Below the pieces are notes generated by a model, which made no database searches, had not been told where the DNA came from, and saw nothing but the letters and a program-made list of their open reading frames with translations. From MAG-121220-bin8 sp965655865 (lineage in GTDB: Bacteria > Bacteroidota > Bacteroidia > Flavobacteriales > Flavobacteriaceae), in NCBI GenBank assembly GCA_965655865.1, contig CBFHJJ010000026.1, forward strand, positions 1 to 16,989: a stretch of DNA of 16,989 nucleotides, in the 5' to 3' direction. How positions within the stretch are numbered: the stretch's first letter is position 1; each line of letters opens with the position of its first letter. A program made the position numbers and the translations under genes. This document shows, in pieces, positions 1-6,718 of this stretch.

Positions 1-1
1 C

Positions 2-682
2 CAGTATAGAGATTATCATCCAGATTATCATCCGCTTTCTTGGAGAGCTTGGATTGATTTTGGAACAGGATCAATGGGAGACATGGGTTGCCACATTTTA
101 GACCCTGCTTTTTATGCTCTGGAACTAGGCGCTCCTAGTGAAATTCAGGCTACTTCAACTCATTATATTCCAGAAATCGAATCTCAAACCTACCCTTCAG
201 CTTCTATTGTAAGAATGAAATTTCCAAAAAGAGGAAAACATCCTGAGTTAAATTTAACATGGTCTGATGGAAGAATTCAACCTGCAATTCCTGACGAATT
301 TAAGAGTGGAGAACAATTTACTTTAAGTGGAGCTATGTTCATTGGAGACCAAGGGAAAATAACTCACGACTCTCACGGGGCTAGTGGTGTTAAAATTATT
401 CCTGAAGAAAAAATGTTAAATTACAAACAACCGTCGCCTTATATAAAAAGAGTAGATACTTCCCATGAAGGAGATTGGATTAGAGCCTGTAAAGATGGAA
501 TTCCTGCATGTTCATCGTTTGACTATGGAGGACCTTTAACAGAAATGGCATTACTTGGCATGATTGCAATTCGCTTAAAAAATCAGAAACTTGAATGGAA
601 TTCTAAAGAATTTAAATTTAAAAATAACGAACAAGCAAATGCATTATTACATAAGACTTACAGAAAAGGTTGGAGTTTGTAA
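2..682 (+). CDS. Gfo/Idh/MocA-family oxidoreductase, C-terminal part (5' end outside window)
   Basis: The reading frame is open from base 2 with no start, so this is the 3' part of a longer gene; an internal ATG at 74 is not a believable start because conserved sequence precedes it (SWRAWIDFGTG, bases 35-67). The GSMGDMGCHILD stretch (about 68-103) matches the D-x-G-x-H-x-x-D motif after the Rossmann domain in Gfo/Idh/MocA proteins, where Asp and His line the active site. The rest fits the family's C-terminal alpha/beta domain, ending in a Gly-Trp-Ser-Leu tail. Family members are NAD(P)-dependent sugar or glycoside dehydrogenases; many Bacteroidota members are exported and oxidise C3 of sugars, next to DUF1080 proteins such as the one at 1867-2574. 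The NAD-binding half is missing, so cofactor and export cannot be judged. Family call firm; substrate unknown. Confidence 0.88.
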   Translation, partial: QYRDYHPDYHPLSWRAWIDFGTGSMGDMGCHILDPAFYALELGAPSEIQATSTHYIPEIESQTYPSASIVRMKFPKRGKHPELNLTWSDGRIQPAIPDEFKSGEQFTLSGAMFIGDQGKITHDSHGASGVKIIPEEKMLNYKQPSPYIKRVDTSHEGDWIRACKDGIPACSSFDYGGPLTEMALLGMIAIRLKNQKLEWNSKEFKFKNNEQANALLHKTYRKGWSL

Positions 683-683
683 T

Positions 684-691
684 TAACTTTG
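684..691 (+). promoter_or_regulatory. possible -7 promoter element for the SGNH lipoprotein gene
   Basis: TAACTTTG matches the Bacteroidota -7 consensus TANNTTTG and lies just after the stop of the preceding gene, about 48 bases before the TTG start at 739. No TTTG is found at the usual -33 distance, so this is a weak candidate; co-transcription with the upstream oxidoreductase is equally possible. Confidence 0.25.
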
Positions 692-738
692 TCTTTTTGC
701 ACAATATTTGATCTTATTGTTTAAAAATAGATCTTATA

Positions 739-1866
739 TTGTTTAAATTAAAAATAATATTCTTTTTTACATTGCTAGTTTCCTGTACCAAGGAACCTGT
801 ATTGTACCAAGTTGATTTTGTAACTCAGCCAGTTGATGGAGGTTCTATTAATTTAAATTCAAATAATTATAATGAAGGTGAGATTTTAAAGCTCGAAGCT
901 GTTCCCTTTGAAAATTACAGCTTTGATTTCTGGTCTGGAGATCTCAACAGTAATAATCCTTTAATAGATTTAGCTGTTGATTCTGATAAAACTGTATTTG
1001 CTAATTTTTCCAAAAAAAGGTTTGAAATAAATATTACCATTGAAGGTCAAGGAAAAGTTTCTAAAAGATTAATTAAAAGCGGTTCAAAAAACGATTACAG
1101 CTACGGAAGTATTGTAGAAATTTTAGCTTCTCCAGAAAATGGTTGGGCTTTTGTTGAATGGCAAGGAGATATTAAAAATAATACCACCAATCCAGTTCAT
1201 ATTAATATAGATGGTCAAAAAAATATTACTGCAATATTCAAAAAAAATTATGTCGGAAAGAACACCTCTAAATTTTTAGCTCTTGGTGATAGTTACACAA
1301 TTGGCCAATCGGTAGAGGTCAATCAAAGATGGCCAGTACAATTTCTAAAAGAGTTAAAATCCAGTGTAAACGCTATAGATACACTTCAAATCATAGCCCG
1401 AACTGGCTGGAGAGTTGATCAATTAAAAGAAGCTATGAATAGTTCTAACTTAGAACCACCTTATGGATTGGTTTCATTGTTAATTGGAGTTAATAATCAA
1501 TATCAAGGTCAAAATGCTAATGATTTTAGACCTGAATTTATAGAAATATTAGAAAAATCACTAAAATTGGTTAATAACAGAAAAGAAAGACTTTTTGTTG
1601 TTTCAATTCCTGATTGGGGAGCAAGTCCATATGGATTTGGTTTTGACAGAGCAAAAGTTACAAAAGAAATTAACGATTTTAATTCAGTAGTAAAAGAAGA
1701 ATCAGAAAAAAGAGGTCTGCGTTATTTTGACATTACAGCAATTTCCAGAAGAGCTTTATTAGATAGAACCCTTATAGCAAGTGATGGATTACATCCTAGC
1801 GGTAAAATGTATAAACTGTGGGTGGATAAAATGATTCCTATTATATCAAAAGTTAATTTTGATTAG
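739..1866 (+). CDS. SGNH/GDSL-hydrolase lipoprotein with two bacterial-repeat domains
   Basis: The protein has 375 residues and probably starts at TTG (739), because no in-frame ATG precedes a short hydrophobic segment ending in LVSC (Cys16), a lipobox. It is therefore expected to be an outer-membrane or periplasmic lipoprotein. Residues about 22-92 and 95-170 form two similar beta-rich repeats, each with G-x-I/V near its start and a 'W-x-G-D' followed by a beta-strand ending in 'A-x-F', as in Flg_new/InlB-type bacterial repeats. Residues 178-375 are an SGNH hydrolase: GDSYTIG (Ser185 nucleophile), RTGW (221-224), GVNN (250-253) and DGLH (Asp349, His352). Such enzymes remove acetyl or other ester groups from glycans or lipids; the substrate is not shown here. 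The stop abuts the convergent DUF1080 gene with no spacer. Confidence 0.85.
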   Translation: MFKLKIIFFFTLLVSCTKEPVLYQVDFVTQPVDGGSINLNSNNYNEGEILKLEAVPFENYSFDFWSGDLNSNNPLIDLAVDSDKTVFANFSKKRFEINITIEGQGKVSKRLIKSGSKNDYSYGSIVEILASPENGWAFVEWQGDIKNNTTNPVHINIDGQKNITAIFKKNYVGKNTSKFLALGDSYTIGQSVEVNQRWPVQFLKELKSSVNAIDTLQIIARTGWRVDQLKEAMNSSNLEPPYGLVSLLIGVNNQYQGQNANDFRPEFIEILEKSLKLVNNRKERLFVVSIPDWGASPYGFGFDRAKVTKEINDFNSVVKEESEKRGLRYFDITAISRRALLDRTLIASDGLHPSGKMYKLWVDKMIPIISKVNFD

Positions 1867-2574
1867 CTAAAGTTTTCTGATTTTTATATTTCTAAACCAA
1901 ATTGGACTGTCGTGGTCCTGTAGAGCTATATATCCCTTTTTAAATTTTCCATAATCAGGATAATCATCCCATTTCCCAGAATCTCTTTTTAAATACCATT
2001 CTTTTGAATATGGTTCAAATTCCAATAACAATTCTCCATTTAACCAATGTTGAACTTTTTTTTCTGTGTATAATATTTTAGACGAATTCCATTGACCCGC
2101 TGGATTTAATTGTTTTTTGCTTAAATCAGCTTCATGCATTGCATAATTAGCACCAGCTTTTTGCCATTCTTCAAGTTTAGCGTTATTAATTTCTTCCCAT
2201 CCTAAATCATCTATTAATTGATACTCGGGTGAAATAGCATATGGAGCTTGAAAACCTTCTTGAACGTTATAAAAAACTCCACTATTTCCTCCTTTTGGAA
2301 GTTTCCACTCAAGATATAGTTCAAAGTATTCGAATTCTTCCTTATAATATATTATATCACCTCCTCCTTTCCACTCATCTTCTAACTTAAGATCAGTGTC
2401 AAATGTTAATTCTCCATCAACAGCGGCCCATTTTTGAGGTATTTCTTTTCCGTTGTAAGCTCTCCATCCATCAGTTGACTTCCCATCAAATAAATCAATC
2501 CATTCTGATTCGTTTTTTTCACAAGAAATAGTGAAAAACAATAGTACAATTAAAATATATTTTAAATTTTTCAT
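1867..2574 (-). CDS. DUF1080 lipoprotein (3-keto-disaccharide/glycoside hydrolase family)
   Basis: This 235-residue protein starts with a signal peptide ending in TISC (Cys18), so it is an expected lipoprotein. Family hallmarks are LFDGKSTDGWR (28-38), GNSGVFY (96-102), EYQLIDD (117-123) and the C-terminal block GYIALQDHDSPIWFRNI (214-230). The fold is a concanavalin-like jelly roll. Characterised DUF1080 members cleave 3-keto-glycosides by beta-elimination after a Gfo/Idh/MocA enzyme has oxidised C3, and such an oxidoreductase lies nearby at 2-682. The ATG lies only two bases after the TGA of the GH20 gene, which makes it the second gene of a coupled operon. Length is usual for the family. 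Biochemical role here is inferred. Confidence 0.9.
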   Translation of the reverse strand: MKNLKYILIVLLFFTISCEKNESEWIDLFDGKSTDGWRAYNGKEIPQKWAAVDGELTFDTDLKLEDEWKGGGDIIYYKEEFEYFELYLEWKLPKGGNSGVFYNVQEGFQAPYAISPEYQLIDDLGWEEINNAKLEEWQKAGANYAMHEADLSKKQLNPAGQWNSSKILYTEKKVQHWLNGELLLEFEPYSKEWYLKRDSGKWDDYPDYGKFKKGYIALQDHDSPIWFRNIKIRKL

Positions 2575-2576
2575 GA

Positions 2577-4607
2577 TCAGATTTTATATGTTTCTTTTAT
2601 TTTATTTATTAGCATTATTTCAGATAAGAACTGCCAATCAAAATTTTTAGTTTGATTAGCGGGATGGTGATGGTGATCCTGATCTAAAATATAGTCTTTC
2701 GGTTTATTTAGGATTCTAGTTTTAGAATAGATTTCTTCAAACTTTTCTCTTGTAATATTAAACTCACTTTCAAGATTTTTTATATGTTTTAAATCACCAT
2801 CAAGATCAACTTTTTCTAATTTTAATATAGCATTAGACGAAAACTTGGTAAGCTCATTAACCTGGTTATAAATCTCTAATAAATACAAGTTTTTAGATTC
2901 ACTTTGTATAAGATTATTAATAATAGTTTCTACTTTGAGTGAAATTTCTAAGGATCTTTTAGCATCATTAATTCTAACTTCATGTTTTTTAGACCATTCT
3001 CCTTTTTTATCTAAGTTAGGCAGGTCAATAATGTCAGATTCTAATGGGTTTTGTTTTTTAGAAAGTCCAGGTCTCCATCCGTTTTCTGAAAGCAGCATAT
3101 TAAGCCACATACCCACTGGCTTTTCTAGTAAATCTATAAAGGCATAGCTATCCTCTCCAAATTGAGATCCAAAATTTTTAATTCTAAATAATTTTTTAAA
3201 TTCTTCAGTTGGCAAACTATTACCAGACCAGCTATATTGTGCAAAAGCAGCAATTCCTCTTTTGTAAAGTTCAAAATGAGGAGAGTCATCATCCCATAAG
3301 GTCAGTAATAGACCATCTAATTTTTTATCAATAGAACTAGATGCGAAAGATTTTATTTGAGAAATATTACTTTGGTTTTGTGGCATTAGTGTCCATCTAG
3401 TCTGGCCAGCTGTAGCTCCCATCACAATTAATTCATTTTTTGAATACCAATCCATGGCTTTTAAATTACCGTAAGTGTCAGATTTTTGGTAATTCCATCT
3501 CATATAGACAGCATTTTTTGGAAATTTTTCAATAAAATTCATCAAGTTAATTTCGTTTTTCTCCCAAATTTCGTCAACCTCCTTTACAGAAATTTTGTCA
3601 TTAAACATTGGATTATATACTCCAGCGTGTTTAAGTGGCATGTCATCCCAAAAAATTGGAACTCTTCCATGTTTTTCAGCAAACTCGCATACTTTATTAA
3701 GCCATATTAAATTTAGTTCTAGTTCTGTTTTATCATCTCTTTCAACCAAGTGAACTTCATCCCCTCCAATATGTAAATATTTTCCGTGCGGCGTAGCTCT
3801 GATGGCGTCTAAGTAAAGATCAAATTGCAGTTCGTATGTTTCTGGATTTAATGGATTAAAAGCCCAATCACTCTCTGGTTTATCTCTTAAATGAATATTC
3901 TTTTCATGCTTTAAAATAAACGAAGCATGTCCTAAACCTTGAACAAGAGGATTTATTATGATATTTCTAGATTTGGCGTAATCACTTAACTCAATCCACC
4001 ACTCAATAGAAAAAGAATCTGAAGAACCTACTTCCGGTCTCGAAACATATTTAAGTTTGTCCTCAAGTTCTACTATAATTCCATTGACTTTTAAATTGGC
4101 TAAATGATCAATTAAATCAAAATAATAAGATTTTTTTTCAGTGTGATGCTTTAAATCTAAGTGAATAGGCCTAAAATCTAAAGAAGGCTGATCTTTAATA
4201 TTTAAAATAGGAACAGATGTTCTCTGAGTAAATGCATTTTCTAATATTTGATTTAGTGTTACAAAAGCATAAAACAAACCAGCTTGATCCTTGGCTGTAA
4301 TAAATATATTTTCTTTTTCAATATTTAAAATGTAACCCTCACTTTTTAAATCAATACTGTCATCTATTTCAAATTTTATTGTTGAATTTTCAAAGTCACC
4401 CTCAGTAATATTTTTTAAATATCCATAAGTAATTGGAATTACATCATTTTTAGGTGAATAAGCATACTCAATTTTTTCAGGATTTATATTTGAAAATTCT
4501 AGAAAGTTTGATGAAACATCAATGGCAGGAATGATATTTAAATAATTTTCTGTTTTTGTGTTGGAATTACAAGAAATAATAAATATTAGTAATATTAAAA
4601 ACCTCAT
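2577..4607 (-). CDS. GH20-type beta-N-acetylhexosaminidase-like lipoprotein
   Basis: A 676-residue protein with a short signal peptide and lipobox IISC (Cys13). Residues about 20-140 look like the GH20b N-terminal domain (KDQAGLFYAFVTL and preceding strands). The TIM barrel begins near residue 143 (LDFRPIHLDLK) and holds QGLGHA (223-228) and LHIGGDEVH (278-286). Asp283-Glu284 are the GH20 pair: Glu is the acid/base, and Asp positions the substrate's N-acetyl group. Later barrel blocks IFWDDMP and TLWDDDSPHFE are present. Residues about 540-676 form a helical C-terminal domain with a His645-His648 cluster. The expected activity is release of terminal GlcNAc or GalNAc from glycans or muropeptides. 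It is first in a pair with the DUF1080 gene. The structured RNA at 4663-4736 lies directly upstream in the same direction. Confidence 0.87.
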   Translation of the reverse strand: MRFLILLIFIISCNSNTKTENYLNIIPAIDVSSNFLEFSNINPEKIEYAYSPKNDVIPITYGYLKNITEGDFENSTIKFEIDDSIDLKSEGYILNIEKENIFITAKDQAGLFYAFVTLNQILENAFTQRTSVPILNIKDQPSLDFRPIHLDLKHHTEKKSYYFDLIDHLANLKVNGIIVELEDKLKYVSRPEVGSSDSFSIEWWIELSDYAKSRNIIINPLVQGLGHASFILKHEKNIHLRDKPESDWAFNPLNPETYELQFDLYLDAIRATPHGKYLHIGGDEVHLVERDDKTELELNLIWLNKVCEFAEKHGRVPIFWDDMPLKHAGVYNPMFNDKISVKEVDEIWEKNEINLMNFIEKFPKNAVYMRWNYQKSDTYGNLKAMDWYSKNELIVMGATAGQTRWTLMPQNQSNISQIKSFASSSIDKKLDGLLLTLWDDDSPHFELYKRGIAAFAQYSWSGNSLPTEEFKKLFRIKNFGSQFGEDSYAFIDLLEKPVGMWLNMLLSENGWRPGLSKKQNPLESDIIDLPNLDKKGEWSKKHEVRINDAKRSLEISLKVETIINNLIQSESKNLYLLEIYNQVNELTKFSSNAILKLEKVDLDGDLKHIKNLESEFNITREKFEEIYSKTRILNKPKDYILDQDHHHHPANQTKNFDWQFLSEIMLINKIKETYKI

Positions 4608-4662
4608 AATTTAAATTTAATAATTATAATTCCTTAAGCCAAATAAGTAATAGGCTGAAAAC

Positions 4663-4688
4663 AAAAAAAGCTTCCCAAAAGGAAAGCT
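4663..4688 (-). terminator. Rho-independent terminator of the small RNA
   Basis: On the minus strand AGCTTTCC pairs with GGGAAGCT (8 bp including one G-U) around a TTTT loop (4669-4688), followed directly by a run of T (4663-4668). There is no T run on the plus-strand side, so it acts in the minus direction only. Confidence 0.85.
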
Positions 4689-4736
4689 CTTCATCGGTTC
4701 TCTACAAACCTCCTGCAAAAGCAGGTAACACAACGG
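4663..4736 (-). ncRNA. candidate small structured RNA (or short leader) with own promoter and terminator
   Basis: Read on the minus strand, a perfect -7 element (4740-4747) is followed by three hairpins. Hairpin 1 is CCTGC/GCAGG around a TTTT loop (4712-4725). Hairpin 2 is a weak GGTT/AACC stem (4696-4710). Hairpin 3 is the terminator stem (4669-4688) followed by a T run. The compact layout looks like a stand-alone transcript of about 75 nt. Between hairpins 1 and 2 it contains AGGAGGT (4708-4714), the full complement of the 16S anti-Shine-Dalgarno. I could not match it to 4.5S/SRP RNA, because the SRP GGAA-loop domain is absent. It may belong to the flavobacterial 'Flavo-1' family, but I cannot verify this. 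It could instead be an attenuated leader of the GH20 gene, whose ATG is 56 bases downstream. Confidence 0.6.
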
Positions 4737-4739
4737 TTG

Positions 4740-4747
4740 CAAATATA
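4740..4747 (-). promoter_or_regulatory. -7 promoter element of the small RNA
   Basis: TATATTTG on the minus strand is a perfect Bacteroidota -7 element (TANNTTTG) and is identical to the tRNA-Asp element at 8950-8957. The -33 region at the expected 19-base spacing reads TTAA rather than TTTG, so it is weaker than the tRNA promoter. Transcription should begin near 4733-4736. Confidence 0.65.
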
Positions 4748-4755
4748 TACTTTTG
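4748..4755 (+). promoter_or_regulatory. possible -7 promoter element for the exported phosphohydrolase pair
   Basis: TACTTTTG fits TANNTTTG on the plus strand and directly abuts the minus-strand element of the small RNA, so the two would be divergent, back-to-back promoters. No good -33 TTTG is present. The resulting leader to the GTG at 4824 would be about 65 nt. Confidence 0.3.
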
Positions 4756-4823
4756 TTTGTTAACTATTAAAAAACAAATTGATTTAATTAAATTTTTATA
4801 ATTTAAAGAAGTAAATATTCATT

Positions 4824-5744
4824 GTGAAACGACCTAAATTAATTTTATTTATTGGAATTTTATTTTTTTTAAATTTTCCAATTCATGCACAAAAAAACAC
4901 ATTTAAAGTTATGGCTTGGAATATTTTGCATGGGGGTAATGATATTGAAAATGGTCCAGAAAATGTTGGTAAAATAATTAATGAAATAAATCCTGATATA
5001 ATTTTAATGATCGAAACATATGGGTCAGGTCCTTATATTGCAAAATACTCAAACTTAAACTTTCATTTAGTAGCTTCTAAAGAAACTCCACTCAATGATA
5101 AATCGGTGAATTTATCCATTTACTCAAAATATGCTTTTGGAAAAAGAATTGATACAAAATTTCCATTTTATCTTGGGGGAATTGAAATTCCAATAAACGG
5201 AAAAAATATACGATTTTTTACAAATTGGTTCCATTACCTTCCTTGGGATAATGAGCCTGAAAAAATGGGAAAAACAGTTGAGGAGTTATTAGAATGGGAA
5301 CAAACTGAATCTAGACATAAAATGATTCAAAAAGTTTTGCCATATTTAAAAAAGTTTGCTGCAGAAACTGACTCTATTCCAATGATATTTGGTGGTGACA
5401 TGAATTCGTTATCACATTTAGATTGGACAAAAAAAACAAAAAAAAATCATAATAATTTGATAGTTCCATGGAAAGCAACTAAAATTTTAGATGACTTGGG
5501 TTTGATAGACTCATACAGAAAAGAAAACCCTAATCCAAAAACTCATCCTGGTATAACTTGGGATAAGAAGGGAAGAAAAGATTCTCATAGAATTGATTAT
5601 ATTTTTTATAAGGGAAAGTCTATTAAGTCCGTAAAATCAAAGTCTTACAACGCTTACTTTAACGAACCAATAACTATAAATAATAAGAAAATTATATACC
5701 CATCAGACCATGGAATAGTTGTCACAACATTTAAACTGAGATAA
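4824..5744 (+). CDS. exported endonuclease/exonuclease/phosphatase-fold hydrolase
   Basis: 306 residues from a GTG start; no ATG is available before the hydrophobic N-terminus. The Sec signal peptide probably ends at HA/QK (after residue 22). All the fold's metal and catalytic motifs are visible: MAWNILHGG (Asn33), MIETYGSG (Glu64), GGDMNS (Asp192, Asn194), HRIDYIFY (Arg256, Asp258) and PSDHGIV (Asp295, His296). EEP proteins are Mg-dependent phosphodiesterases: nucleases, sphingomyelinases or phosphoinositide phosphatases. Being exported and unlinked to DNA repair genes, this one more likely acts on extracellular nucleic acid, phospholipid head groups or organic phosphodiesters. It precedes the metallophosphoesterase gene by 11 bases, so the two are likely one transcript. 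Specificity cannot be read from sequence. Confidence 0.88.
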   Translation: MKRPKLILFIGILFFLNFPIHAQKNTFKVMAWNILHGGNDIENGPENVGKIINEINPDIILMIETYGSGPYIAKYSNLNFHLVASKETPLNDKSVNLSIYSKYAFGKRIDTKFPFYLGGIEIPINGKNIRFFTNWFHYLPWDNEPEKMGKTVEELLEWEQTESRHKMIQKVLPYLKKFAAETDSIPMIFGGDMNSLSHLDWTKKTKKNHNNLIVPWKATKILDDLGLIDSYRKENPNPKTHPGITWDKKGRKDSHRIDYIFYKGKSIKSVKSKSYNAYFNEPITINNKKIIYPSDHGIVVTTFKLR

Positions 5745-5755
5745 TCAATTAAATA

Positions 5756-6718
5756 GTGAAAAGAAGAAATTTTATACTTAAAGCTTTAAAGGGAAGTATT
5801 TTAACTTCAATTCCTTTATCATTATCATCTTTTAATTTAAAGAATAATAAATTGAATATCGGTATAGTTGCTGATGTTCATCAAGATATAATTCATGATG
5901 GAGTTTCAAGATTGAGTTTGTTCATAAGTGAAATGAAAAAAAGAAAACCTGATTTTATTATTCAATTGGGAGACTTTTCTCTTCCCAGAGAACAAAATCA
6001 ACTCTTTATTGATAAATGGAATTCTTTTAATGGGCCTAAATATCATGTTCTAGGAAATCATGATATGAAAGATTTCGGATATAAAAAAGAAGAAACGATG
6101 AGATGGTGGAAAATGCAGAAAAGATATTATTCGTTCGATTTAAATGGTTTTCATTTTATTGTATTGGATGCTAATGACGAGAATCCTAAGCCGTGGAACG
6201 GATATCACAGGTATATTGGGACAAAACAACAACTTTGGTTAAAAAATGATTTAAAAAAAACTTTAAAGCCCACAATATTATTTAGTCACCAAAGCCTTGA
6301 AGCCAAGGGAGGCGTAGCTAATCGAAAAGAAATTAGAACTATTATAGAGAATTATACAATTAAAAATGGACATCCAAAGGTTGTTGCATGCCTCAGTGGC
6401 CATCACCACACAGATTATTTAAAATCAATAAATAAAATTCCCTACATCCAAATAAATAGTATGTCATACAAATGGGTTGGAGATAAGTATAAATACACCC
6501 GATTTTCAAAACAAATTGAAAAAGCTTTTCCTAATCTAGATAAAACTTGCCCCTATAAAGAACCTTTGTACACAGTATTAACTTTAGATGCAGAACAGGA
6601 AGTGTTACATCTTGAGGGTAAAAAAACTTCATTTATAAATCCAACACCAAGTGAATTAAAAATCCCCGGAGCTGAAAAAATGAGTCCTACAATAACTGAA
6701 AGGAATCTTAAAATTTAA
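5756..6718 (+). CDS. exported calcineurin-like metallophosphoesterase
   Basis: 320 residues from a GTG start 11 bases after the previous stop. The N-terminus MKRRNFILKALKG followed by a hydrophobic stretch resembles a Tat signal peptide, though the Arg motif is short. The PF00149 metal-binding series is complete: ADVH (Asp40, His42), LGDF (Asp73), GNHD (Asn101, His102), SHQ (His178) and GHHH (His216, His218). The enzyme should hydrolyse phosphomonoesters or phosphodiesters with two metal ions in the periplasm. Pairing with the EEP protein suggests sequential removal of phosphate from a diester. The last three coding bases overlap the convergent DUF1611 gene. The final 50 or so residues (NPTPSELKIPGAEK and after) are an extension beyond the core fold. 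The substrate is unknown. Confidence 0.88.
   Translation: MKRRNFILKALKGSILTSIPLSLSSFNLKNNKLNIGIVADVHQDIIHDGVSRLSLFISEMKKRKPDFIIQLGDFSLPREQNQLFIDKWNSFNGPKYHVLGNHDMKDFGYKKEETMRWWKMQKRYYSFDLNGFHFIVLDANDENPKPWNGYHRYIGTKQQLWLKNDLKKTLKPTILFSHQSLEAKGGVANRKEIRTIIENYTIKNGHPKVVACLSGHHHTDYLKSINKIPYIQINSMSYKWVGDKYKYTRFSKQIEKAFPNLDKTCPYKEPLYTVLTLDAEQEVLHLEGKKTSFINPTPSELKIPGAEKMSPTITERNLKI

Noticed and set aside
2664..2675. His-tag-like run in the GH20 protein as a sign of cloning artefact
   Set aside because: The four histidines lie about 28 residues before the C-terminus inside coding sequence that continues normally, with no vector-like sequence around them.
4617..4694. Minus-strand 25-codon frame (ATG at 4692-4694) with an AGGAGG 14 bases upstream
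   Set aside because: It runs through the terminator stem and the T run, the spacing to AGGAGG is too long, and the product has no recognisable feature. The RNA structure explains the sequence better.
4663..4736. Bacterial SRP (4.5S) RNA
   Set aside because: The universal SRP apical domain with its GGAA-type tetraloop and flanking conserved bases is absent; the hairpin here has a TTTT loop.
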